Shown here: piece by piece, positions 1 through 5,684 of the stretch
Numbering within the stretch: the first letter of the stretch is position 1
How the letters are laid out: each line of letters starts with the position of its first letter
Assembly: GCA_934662925.1 (NCBI GenBank)
Contig: CAKUKL010000102.1
Coordinates: 1-5,953 of the forward strand
Length of the DNA: 5,953 bases
DNA from: an uncultured Oscillospiraceae bacterium
Lineage (GTDB): Bacteria; Bacillota; Clostridia; Oscillospirales; Oscillospiraceae
Direction of reading: 5' to 3'
Position numbers and translations under genes: made by a program
Notes under the pieces: generated by a model
Told to the model about the DNA's origin: nothing
The model's database searches: none
What the model saw: the letters and a program-made list of their open reading frames with translations, nothing else

Positions 1-1675
1 TGTAGTCGGCGGCCCGCATGGTGTCTTCGTCGTGCTCCACCACGATGAGGGTGTTGCCCAGATCCCGCAGGTGCTTGAGTGTGCCCAGCAGCAGGTCGTT
101 GTCCCGCTGGTGCAGGCCGATGGACGGCTCGTCCAGAATATACAGCACCCCCATGAGGGAGGAGCCGATCTGGGTGGCCAGCCGGATGCGCTGGCTCTCG
201 CCGCCGGACAGGGTGCCCGCCTGACGGCTGAGGGTCAGGTACTGGAGCCCCACCGACCGCAGGAAGCCCAGCCGGGAGCGGATCTCCTTCAAAATCTGGT
301 CGGCGATCATCATCTGGGTGTCGGTGAGGGTGATGGTGTCGAGAAAGGCCAGCGCCTCGTCCACCGGCTTTTCACAGAAGTCGTGGATGGAGATGCCGCC
401 CACCGTCACCGCCAGCGACTCCTTTTTCAGCCGCTTTCCGTGACAGTCGGGGCAGGGACACTCGCTCATGCACTCTTCGATCTCCCGCTTCATGGCGTCG
501 GACTGAGTTTCCCGGTAGCGGCGTTCCAGATTGTTGACGATGCCCTCAAAGGGCTGGTACAGCGTGCCCTTGCCCCGGGGCTGGTCGTAGTGGAGGGTGA
601 GCTTTTCCCCCTTCGTGCCGTACAGGATGATGTCCAGCACCTCCGGCGACAGCTTTTCCACCGGGTCGGTGAGCTTGAAGTGGTACTTGGCGGCCAGCGC
701 GTCGAAGTACATCCGGGAGATGCCGTCGGACTTGATGTTGTTCCAGCCCGAGGCGGTGATGGCCCCGTCCAGAATGGACAGGGATTTGTTGGGGATGATG
801 AGCTCCGGGTCCACCTTCATCTGGGCGCCCAGACCGGTACAGGTGGGGCAGGCGCCGAAGGGGTTGTTGAAGGAGAACATCCGGGGGGTCAGCTCCTCGA
901 TGGACACGCCGCAGTCCTCGCAGGCGTAGTTCTGGGAGAAGAGGATGTCCCGGTCCTCCCCCACGATGTTGACGATGACGATGCCGCCGGACAGGGCGGA
1001 GGCGGTCTCCACCGAGTCGGTGAGACGGCGGCCGATGTCCGGCCGGATGATGAGCCGGTCCACCACGATCTCGATGGAGTGCTTTTTGTTCTTGTCCAGT
1101 TTGATCTCTTCCGTCAGCTCGTAGAGGGAGCCGTCCACCCGGCAGCGGACGTAGCCGGACTTCCGGGCGTCCTCGAAAATTTTGGCGTGCTCGCCCTTTT
1201 TGCCCCGGATAACGGGGGCCAGCACCTGAATGCGGGTGGCCTCTGGCAGGGCCAGTACCTGATCGATGATCTGGTCCACCGTCTGCTGCTGGATCTCCTT
1301 GCCGCAGATGGGGCAGTGGGGCGTGCCCACTCGGGCCCACAGCAGGCGGAGGTAGTCGTAGATCTCGGTGACGGTGCCCACGGTGGAGCGGGGGTTTTTG
1401 CTGGTGGTCTTCTGGTCGATGGAGATGGCGGGGGAAAGGCCCTCGATGTAGTCCACGTCGGGCTTTTCCATCTGGCCCAGAAACATCCGGGCGTAGGAGC
1501 TCAGGGACTCCACATACCGCCGCTGGCCCTCAGCGTACAGCGTCTCGAAGGCGAGAGACGATTTGCCCGAGCCGGACAGCCCGGTGAACACCACCAGCTT
1601 GTCCCGGGGGATGGTCACGTCGATGTTCTTCAGGTTGTTTTCCCGGGCGCCTTTGATGAAAATATGATCCTGCAT
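1..1675 (-). CDS. uvrA: UvrA, excinuclease ABC subunit A (5' 558 codons; C-terminal part outside window)
   Basis: UvrA is the DNA-damage-sensing ATPase of nucleotide excision repair; in the cytoplasm it dimerises, finds distorted DNA and loads UvrB. Read on the minus strand, the frame is open from ATG at 1675 to the window edge. Seen in the translation: Walker [10 protein letters not shown] at residues 32-40, followed by the conserved [14 protein letters not shown] stretch (here [11 protein letters not shown]); a CPIC pair at 121-124 in the UvrB-binding region; a zinc module C252-x2-C255-x20-C276-x2-C279 with the family's [10 protein letters not shown] signature; a [10 protein letters not shown] motif at 408-417; ABC signature LSGGESQR at 489-496; Walker B LYILDEPS at 511-518; and the switch histidine H548 in VVEHD. 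This covers the first of the two ATPase modules; UvrA is usually about 940 residues, so roughly 40% is missing because of the window end, not a mutation. The start is supported by AGAGG 10 bp upstream and by the conserved N-terminus ([11 protein letters not shown]). It is the last visible gene of the uvrB operon, 53 bp after the YjbR-family gene. Confidence 0.98.
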   Translation of the reverse strand, partial: MQDHIFIKGARENNLKNIDVTIPRDKLVVFTGLSGSGKSSLAFETLYAEGQRRYVESLSSYARMFLGQMEKPDVDYIEGLSPAISIDQKTTSKNPRSTVGTVTEIYDYLRLLWARVGTPHCPICGKEIQQQTVDQIIDQVLALPEATRIQVLAPVIRGKKGEHAKIFEDARKSGYVRCRVDGSLYELTEEIKLDKNKKHSIEIVVDRLIIRPDIGRRLTDSVETASALSGGIVIVNIVGEDRDILFSQNYACEDCGVSIEELTPRMFSFNNPFGACPTCTGLGAQMKVDPELIIPNKSLSILDGAITASGWNNIKSDGISRMYFDALAAKYHFKLTDPVEKLSPEVLDIILYGTKGEKLTLHYDQPRGKGTLYQPFEGIVNNLERRYRETQSDAMKREIEECMSECPCPDCHGKRLKKESLAVTVGGISIHDFCEKPVDEALAFLDTITLTDTQMMIADQILKEIRSRLGFLRSVGLQYLTLSRQAGTLSGGESQRIRLATQIGSSLMGVLYILDEPSIGLHQRDNDLLLGTLKHLRDLGNTLIVVEHDEDTMRAADY

Positions 1676-1720
1676 AGCGTATGATCCTCTTTATGTCTTA
1701 AAATAAGTGAAACGATGTCC

Positions 1721-1739
1721 GCCCGCCGTCACGGCAGGC
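1721..1739 (-). other. Hairpin whose loop is the stop codon of the YjbR-family gene
   Basis: On the minus strand GCCTGCCG, TGA, CGGCGGGC forms an 8-bp stem with one G-T (G-U in RNA) pair and a 3-base loop that is exactly the TGA stop of the upstream gene. No T-run follows directly; a looser T-rich stretch (TTTCACTTATTTT) begins about 8 bases later. So it does not look like a standard intrinsic terminator, though partial termination or mRNA-end protection between the YjbR-family gene and uvrA is possible. Function is inference; the base pairing is seen directly. Confidence 0.4.
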
Positions 1740-2106
1740 CCAGCTCTTTCCGGACGTACTTGGGCAGCTTGTCCGTCACCAGTCCGTAGGACCGGCGGCA
1801 CAGGTCCCGCAGCACGTCGTCGGGCAGCGCGCCGTCCAGCAGCGCCGCCACCCAGAGCTTTTTGTCGCAGTAGAAGCCGGGGAGCAGATCGGGGTACTCT
1901 GCCCGCAGCAGCTCGGACAGGCGGGGATCGCATTTCAGGTTTACCAGCTCGTGGCCGCCGTATACCTTATGCTCCGGCCCCGGAGCGCACACGGCAGCGA
2001 AGAGCTTGCCCCGGACCATGTACCGCTGCCAGCCCCACTCGGCCTTGAAGTCTTTTTCCGCCCCGGGCATGCTCAGCAGATATTCGTCCAGCCACTCGTA
2101 TTTCAT
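1729..2106 (-). CDS. MmcQ/YjbR family protein (CyaY-like fold, putative DNA-binding)
   Basis: A 125-residue protein recognised as MmcQ/YjbR family from its pattern of blocks: an N-terminal helix with LLSMPGAEKDF (residues 10-20), WGWQRYMVRGKLFA (24-37), VNLKCDPR (55-62), AEYPDLLPGFYCDKKLWVAALLDG (about 69-92) and a C-terminal SYGLVTDKLP (106-115). The family has a compact CyaY-like fold and is often labelled DNA-binding, but its role is not established; the name mmcQ comes from a mitomycin cluster. There is no signal peptide or membrane segment, so it is cytoplasmic. Start choice: two in-frame ATGs lie at 2112 and 2106. GGAGG at 2114-2118 is 7 bp from the second and only 1 bp from the first, so 2106 is preferred. 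The 2112 ATG would overlap the previous stop as ATGA. Translation is probably coupled to ybaK (2-bp gap), and uvrA follows, so it sits inside the excision-repair operon. Family call is solid; function is not. Confidence 0.9.
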   Translation of the reverse strand: MKYEWLDEYLLSMPGAEKDFKAEWGWQRYMVRGKLFAAVCAPGPEHKVYGGHELVNLKCDPRLSELLRAEYPDLLPGFYCDKKLWVAALLDGALPDDVLRDLCRRSYGLVTDKLPKYVRKELGLP

Positions 2107-2108
2107 GG

Positions 2109-2603
2109 TCATTCCTCCACGGTGACGTCGGCGGTTCTGGCCCGCACCAGCGCGATGAGGGCGGCGGGGCTGACCTCCACCTGCGCGCCGATCTTCCCGG
2201 CGGAGACGCAGATGGTGTCCTGCGCAAGGCAGCTCTCGTGGAACACGGTGGGGAACTGTTTTTTCATGCCTACCGGGGAGCAGCCGCCGTGGACGTACCC
2301 TGTGAGAGGGAGCAGCTCCTTGCTGGGCAGCATGGCGATGGACTTTTCCCCCACGGCTTTTGCGGCCTTTTTCAGGTCAAGGGTGGCGGCCACTGGGATG
2401 TCGAACACGTAATACCCGCCGGACGCGCCCTTCGTGACCAGCGTTTTGAACACCGCCGCGGGCTCCTGTCCCAGCGAGCGGGCCACAGACACGCCGTCCG
2501 GCGCTTCGTCGGGGAGATGGTCGTAAAAATGGGGGGTGTAGGGGACCTTTTTCTGGTCCAGCACCCGCATGACGTTGGTTTTCTCGTCTTTGTGCTTTGC
2601 CAT
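2109..2603 (-). CDS. ybaK: YbaK/EbsC-type Cys-tRNA(Pro) deacylase
   Basis: A 164-residue single-domain protein of the YbaK/aminoacyl-tRNA deacylase family. Characterised YbaK proteins hydrolyse cysteine mischarged onto tRNA(Pro) by prolyl-tRNA synthetase, acting in trans in the cytoplasm to protect translational accuracy. Seen: an N-terminal KTNVMRVLD motif typical of the family, the VFKTLV block containing the conserved lysine (K53) needed for deacylation, DIPVAATLDLKKAA, and the glycine-rich GGCSPVG loop at 106-112. The length is normal and the domain complete. Start choice: ATGs occur at 2612 and 2603 in frame. AAAGGA at 2613-2618 abuts the first but is 9 bp from the second, and the second gives the usual MAKxK-KTN N-terminus, so 2603 is chosen. 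It lies 30 bp after uvrB and 2 bp before the YjbR-family start, and is apparently cotranscribed with the repair genes. A related INS-domain deacylase of different specificity cannot be excluded without tRNA assays. Confidence 0.93.
   Translation of the reverse strand: MAKHKDEKTNVMRVLDQKKVPYTPHFYDHLPDEAPDGVSVARSLGQEPAAVFKTLVTKGASGGYYVFDIPVAATLDLKKAAKAVGEKSIAMLPSKELLPLTGYVHGGCSPVGMKKQFPTVFHESCLAQDTICVSAGKIGAQVEVSPAALIALVRARTADVTVEE
2114..2118 (-). promoter_or_regulatory. Ribosome binding site deciding the YjbR-family start
   Basis: GGAGG on the minus strand lies inside the last codons of ybaK. It is 7 bp from the ATG at 2106 and 1 bp from the ATG at 2112, favouring the downstream start. Because the site is inside the upstream gene, translation of ybaK probably clears it and couples the two genes. 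Confidence 0.8.
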
Positions 2604-2612
2604 GATTATCAT

Positions 2613-2618
2613 TCCTTT
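2613..2618 (-). promoter_or_regulatory. Ribosome binding site deciding the ybaK start
   Basis: AAAGGA on the minus strand in the 30-bp gap after uvrB. It directly abuts the ATG at 2612, which is too close for initiation, and is 9 bp from the ATG at 2603, which is therefore taken as the start. Confidence 0.7.
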
Positions 2619-2633
2619 TGTACGGGCGGGGCG

Positions 2634-4604
2634 TTAGCCCTTTTCTCCCCGCAGCTTGATGATCTGGTCCCGGAGGGCCGCCGCCATCTCGAACTCCAGC
2701 ATCTTGGCGGCCTGCTTCATCTCCTTTTCCAGCTTGGCGATGAGCTCCATGCGCTGCTGCTTTGTGAGCTGGGGCTCGTTCCTGTCCCGGCTGCGGTCGC
2801 CGGAGGACTTGGAGATCTCGATGAGGTCCCGGACGGACTTCTTCACCGTCTTGGGCACGATGCCGTGGGCCTTGTTGAAGGCGTCCTGCTTGGCCCGTCG
2901 GCGCTCCGTCTCGTCGATGGCCCGGCTCATGGACGGGGTGATGGTGTCGGCGTACATGATGACCCGGCCGTCGGCGTTCCGGGCGGCCCGGCCGATGGTC
3001 TGAATGAGGGAGGTCTCGCTGCGCAAGAAGCCCTCCTTGTCCGCGTCCAGAATGGCCACCAGCGACACCTCCGGCAGGTCGAGACCCTCACGCAGCAGGT
3101 TGATGCCCACCAGCACGTCGAACTCGCCCAGCCGGAGGTCGCGGATGATCTCCATGCGCTCGATGGTGTCGATGTCGTGGTGCATATACCGCACCCGGAT
3201 GCCCGCGTTCCGCAGGTAGTCCGTCAGGCTCTCTGCCATTTTTTTCGTCAGGGTGGTGACCAGCACCCGCTCCTCCCGGGCGGTGCGGTCGTTGATCTCG
3301 CCGATGAGGTCGTCGATCTGCCCATCCACCGGGCGGACCTCGATGATGGGGTCCAGCAGGCCGGTGGGCCGGATGACCTGCTCCACGATCTGGCCGGAGC
3401 GCACCCGCTCGTACTCGCCGGGGGTGGCGGAGACGTACACCACCTGATTGAGCCGCTGCTCAAATTCCTCGAACTTCAGGGGCCGGTTGTCGAAGGCGCA
3501 GGGCAGGCGGAAGCCGTAGTCTACCAGCGTGGTCTTGCGGGCCCGGTCGCCGTTGTACATGGCCCGGACCTGAGGGAGGGTGACGTGGCTCTCGTCGATG
3601 AACATGACGAAATCCTTGGGGAAGTAGTCCAGCAGGGTCTTGGGCGGCGACCCGGCGGGGCGGCCCGCCAGCACACGGCTGTAATTCTCGATGCCGGAGC
3701 AGTAGCCCAGCTCCTGCATCATCTCGATGTCGTACATGACCCGCTGCTTGATGCGCTGGGCCTCCACCAGCTGGTCGTTGTCGGTGAAGAACTTCACCCG
3801 CTCCTCCAGCTCTTTGTAAATTTCCTGAATGGCGGCCTCCATCTTGTCCTTGGGGGTGACATAGTGGGTAGCGGGCCAGATGGGGACGTGGGTGCGCTCC
3901 CGGATGGGCGCGCCGGTGACCACGTTGATCTCGGAGATGCGGTCGATCTCGTCGCCGAAGAACTCCACCCGGACGGCCACGTCCTTCCAGTAGGCGGGGT
4001 AGATCTCCACCGTGTCCCCCCGGACCCGGAACATATTGCGCTCGAAGGCGATGTCGTTGCGCTCGTACCGGATGTCCACCAGACGCTTCAAAAGGGCGTC
4101 CCGCTCGATGGTCATGCCGGGCCGCAGGGAGATCATCATTTTCTCGAAATCCTCCGGCTCGCCCAGGCCGTAGATGCAGGAGACGGAGGACACCACGATG
4201 ACGTCCCGCCGCTCGAACAGGGCGGCGGTGGCGGACAGGCGCAGCCGGTCGATCTCGTCGTTGGTGGACGAGTCCTTCTCGATGAAGGTATCCGTGTGGG
4301 GGATATAGGCCTCCGGCTGGTAGTAGTCGTAGTAGGAGACGAAATACTCCACCGCGTTGTCCGGGAAAAACTCCTTGAACTCGGAGCACAGCTGAGCGGC
4401 CAGTGTCTTGTTGTGGGCCAGCACCAGCGTGGGCCGCTGGACGGCCTCGATGACCTTGGCCATGGTAAAGGTCTTGCCCGAGCCGGTGACGCCCAGCAGG
4501 GTCTGCTCGTTGACCCCGGCGTTGAGCCCCGCCGCCAGCGCGGCGATGGCCTCCGGCTGGTCGCCGCTGGGCTGATATTCGGATACGACTTTGAATTTTG
4601 GCAT
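2634..4604 (-). CDS. uvrB: UvrB, excinuclease ABC subunit B
   Basis: UvrB is the damage-verifying, helicase-like subunit of nucleotide excision repair; UvrA loads it onto DNA and it then recruits UvrC for incision. The protein is complete at 656 residues, normal for the family. Seen in order: Walker A GVTGSGKT at 38-45; the start of the beta-hairpin that threads between strands, with its tyrosine cluster [11 protein letters not shown] at 90-100; the UvrA-interaction/YAD region at about 150-250; Walker B FIDESH at 335-340; the SATP motif at 392-395; helicase motif [12 protein letters not shown] at 499-509; motif [11 protein letters not shown] at 535-543; and a C-terminal UVR coiled coil at about 617-652 ([22 protein letters not shown] core) that contacts UvrC. 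The start at 4604 has AGGGAGG 5 bp upstream. It is the first gene of the operon, and its promoter carries a likely LexA box, so SOS induction is predicted. No missing catalytic residues were seen. Confidence 0.99.
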   Translation of the reverse strand: MPKFKVVSEYQPSGDQPEAIAALAAGLNAGVNEQTLLGVTGSGKTFTMAKVIEAVQRPTLVLAHNKTLAAQLCSEFKEFFPDNAVEYFVSYYDYYQPEAYIPHTDTFIEKDSSTNDEIDRLRLSATAALFERRDVIVVSSVSCIYGLGEPEDFEKMMISLRPGMTIERDALLKRLVDIRYERNDIAFERNMFRVRGDTVEIYPAYWKDVAVRVEFFGDEIDRISEINVVTGAPIRERTHVPIWPATHYVTPKDKMEAAIQEIYKELEERVKFFTDNDQLVEAQRIKQRVMYDIEMMQELGYCSGIENYSRVLAGRPAGSPPKTLLDYFPKDFVMFIDESHVTLPQVRAMYNGDRARKTTLVDYGFRLPCAFDNRPLKFEEFEQRLNQVVYVSATPGEYERVRSGQIVEQVIRPTGLLDPIIEVRPVDGQIDDLIGEINDRTAREERVLVTTLTKKMAESLTDYLRNAGIRVRYMHHDIDTIERMEIIRDLRLGEFDVLVGINLLREGLDLPEVSLVAILDADKEGFLRSETSLIQTIGRAARNADGRVIMYADTITPSMSRAIDETERRRAKQDAFNKAHGIVPKTVKKSVRDLIEISKSSGDRSRDRNEPQLTKQQRMELIAKLEKEMKQAAKMLEFEMAAALRDQIIKLRGEKG

Positions 4605-4637
4605 AGCGGCCTCCCTGTCCTGCGTTCAGATACCTAT

Positions 4638-4666
4638 ATAGTAGAACATATGTTTTTTAATGTCAA
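4638..4666 (-). promoter_or_regulatory. Proximal uvrB promoter P1 (sigma-A type)
   Basis: On the minus strand TTGACA (4661-4666, perfect -35) is followed by a 17-bp spacer and TACTAT (4638-4643, 4 of 6 to the -10 consensus). Transcription would start near 4631, leaving a leader of about 27 bases that carries the AGGGAGG ribosome site of uvrB. It is the best promoter match in the gap, and its spacer is occupied by the LexA-like box. Confidence 0.8.
4643..4656. promoter_or_regulatory. Putative LexA (SOS) box inside the uvrB promoter
   Basis: The plus strand reads aGAACATATGTTTt. Against the Gram-positive LexA/DinR consensus CGAACRNRYGTTYC, all twelve inner positions agree and only the two outermost bases differ. 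It fills most of the 17-bp spacer of P1 and touches the -10 box, where bound LexA would block RNA polymerase. uvrB is a known LexA target in Bacillus and other Firmicutes, which supports the call. The match and position are seen; binding is inferred. Confidence 0.75.
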
Positions 4667-4686
4667 CAGAAAGCTGTGGATTTTGT

Positions 4687-4715
4687 CCGGTTTTTGTCCA
4701 TGGACTCAAAACCGG
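4687..4715. repeat. Nested palindrome in the uvrB upstream region
   Basis: Perfect 8-bp arms CCGGTTTT (4687-4694) and AAAACCGG (4708-4715) enclose a second, 10-bp perfect palindrome GTCCATGGAC (4696-4705). It lies between P2 and P1, so a transcript from P2 would carry it as a hairpin in a leader of about 115 bases. Neither strand has a T-run after it, so it is not a standard terminator. It could be a protein-binding operator or an RNA leader structure; nothing in the sequence chooses between them. Confidence 0.5.
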
Positions 4716-4725
4716 GGAACATATT

Positions 4726-4754
4726 ATTATACCACGAAGCGGCCCGTTCTACAA
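4726..4754 (-). promoter_or_regulatory. Possible distal uvrB promoter P2 with extended -10
   Basis: On the minus strand TTGTAG (4749-4754, 3 of 6 to the -35 consensus), a 17-bp spacer and a perfect TATAAT (4726-4731), preceded by TGG, the TGn extended -10 element. The start would be near 4719. It has no convincing LexA box, so it could give basal, damage-independent expression of the repair operon, while P1 is SOS-controlled. The weak -35 makes this less certain than P1. Confidence 0.55.
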
Positions 4755-4790
4755 GGTAATCTGATATGGAAACATTTCTTCCGGATGCGG

Positions 4791-4828
4791 AAACGCCCCG
4801 GGCGGGAAAATTCCCATCCGGGGCGTTT
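4791..4828 (-). terminator. Intrinsic terminator after the C40 peptidase gene
   Basis: Perfect 11-bp arms AAACGCCCCGG and CCGGGGCGTTT (4791-4801 and 4818-4828), extended by an inner GGGAA/TTCCC stem (4804-4808 with 4811-4815), begin 4 bp after the C40 stop. In the direction of that gene only three Ts follow the stem; the longer T-run (five) is on the plus-strand side. It probably acts in both directions and insulates the uvrB operon from the upstream block. Confidence 0.75.
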
Positions 4829-4832
4829 TTGC

Positions 4833-5651
4833 TCAGAAATAGCTGCCTACGCCGGTGATCATGCCGGGCAGGTCAGCCCGGTAATCCGGGGCGGCGGGGT
4901 CAAGGCTGTTGATGGTGAAGCCGTCGTCGCCGGAGCGGCCGGTGGAGTGGCAGTAGCGGCCGTTTCCCATATACATGGCCACGTGGCCGGGGAAGAACAG
5001 CAGGTCGCCGGGCTTCATTTCTGCCCGGTCGATCTCCCGGATGGGGAAGCCCTCCACGATGTTGGCGTCCCGGTAGATGTACACGCCGCACAGCATGTAC
5101 GCCATGGACACCAGCCCGGAGCAGTCAATGCCCATGGGGGACTTGCCGCCCCAGCGGTAGTGGGTGCCCGCGTACAGCAGGGCGGCATCCACCAGCGCGG
5201 CCCGGAAGCCGTCCTCGTCGGCGCGGCACGGATCGGTGTAGTGGGGGGCCAGAATGGACGCCTGCACGTAGCCGGAGCGGCCGTCGGCCAGCAGCACCTT
5301 CTGCCAGCCGTTTTCCGGCTCTCCCGCCGGGGAGACCGCATCCCCCCGGGTGAGGGTCATCAGGTGCCAGCCCTGCACCTTGGGGGCGGACAGCACGTCA
5401 CAGAAATTCTTGTTCCGCACCACCAGCTTGGGCAGCTTTTCCCACGCCTGCGCCGCCTCGTCCCCGAGGAGGAGCTGTTCGGCGGGGGCGAAGCCCTCGT
5501 AGCGGTAGGGGGTGCGGACCTTGTACCAGCCGGGGGCGGGCTGCTCCAGCAGCTCCACCGCCATGCCGTACAGGGCCTCGTCCACCAGCGTGCTCTCACA
5601 GGTCGGCTCGGCCAGCAGGGGGCAGACGGCGGTATTTACAATGGCTTTCAT
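4833..5651 (-). CDS. NlpC/P60 (C40) endopeptidase with two SH3b-like domains, YkfC/DPP VI type
   Basis: A 272-residue cysteine peptidase of family C40, predicted to cut the gamma-D-Glu-diamino acid bond of murein peptides. Layout: SH3b-like domain 1 (about 1-62, with LYGMAVELLEQPAPGWYKV), SH3b-like domain 2 (about 76-135, with GWQKVLLADGRSGYV), then the catalytic domain from about 148. Catalytic residues seen: C177 in GIDCSGL, H223 in FPGHVAMY and H235 in YCHST. The C-His-His spacing fits the family, and D195, 18 residues after the cysteine, sits where the YkfC aspartate that holds the free peptide N-terminus is expected (positional inference from memory). No signal peptide, lipobox or membrane segment is present, and the length matches the cytoplasmic dipeptidyl-peptidase VI of Lysinibacillus sphaericus. 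Together with the adjacent S66 carboxypeptidase, this argues for intracellular murein-peptide recycling rather than cell-wall hydrolysis. The start has GGAGG 7 bp upstream (5659-5663). Confidence 0.92.
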   Translation of the reverse strand: MKAIVNTAVCPLLAEPTCESTLVDEALYGMAVELLEQPAPGWYKVRTPYRYEGFAPAEQLLLGDEAAQAWEKLPKLVVRNKNFCDVLSAPKVQGWHLMTLTRGDAVSPAGEPENGWQKVLLADGRSGYVQASILAPHYTDPCRADEDGFRAALVDAALLYAGTHYRWGGKSPMGIDCSGLVSMAYMLCGVYIYRDANIVEGFPIREIDRAEMKPGDLLFFPGHVAMYMGNGRYCHSTGRSGDDGFTINSLDPAAPDYRADLPGMITGVGSYF

Positions 5652-5684
5652 GGCGTTTCCTCCAATTTCAGGTGATGGGCGGCG

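Noticed and set aside
546..1340. A 264-codon minus-strand frame inside uvrA.
   Set aside because: It is an out-of-frame reading, rich in R, G, P and H; the +0 frame over the same bases carries the UvrA zinc module and conserved motifs.
32..1684. A 550-codon open frame on the plus strand, antisense to uvrA.
   Set aside because: Same cause: it mirrors the uvrA codons, has no recognisable family pattern, and uvrA motifs occupy the other strand throughout.
1676..1728. A separate promoter or SOS box for uvrA in the 53-bp gap.
   Set aside because: No -35/-10 pair with acceptable spacing and no GAAC-N4-GTTY dyad was found; the gap holds the hairpin arm, an AT-rich stretch and the uvrA ribosome site.
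4674..4682. A DnaA-box-like sequence (AAATCCACA on the minus strand) upstream of uvrB.
   Set aside because: It has two mismatches to TTATCCACA, stands alone, and is not in an origin context.
4716..4731. A second GAACATAT half-site (4717-4724) that might be another LexA box.
   Set aside because: The left half matches but the right half reads TATT where GTTY is needed, so the dyad is missing. It more simply overlaps the P2 -10 region.
4833..4862. The possibility that the C40 peptidase is a secreted cell-wall hydrolase or lipoprotein, given its cysteine at residue 10.
   Set aside because: The first 25 residues have no hydrophobic core of signal length and no lipobox (the context is TAVC after only nine residues). 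The N-terminus already belongs to an SH3b-like domain.
2238..5675. A very long open frame (1145 codons) on the plus strand, running antisense to uvrB, the intergenic gap and the C40 gene.
   Set aside because: It is a shadow of codon bias: in GC-rich genes with G/C third positions the antisense frame loses stop codons. The product is a low-complexity mix rich in V, D, G, H and L with no recognisable domain, and the opposite strand encodes clear conserved proteins.
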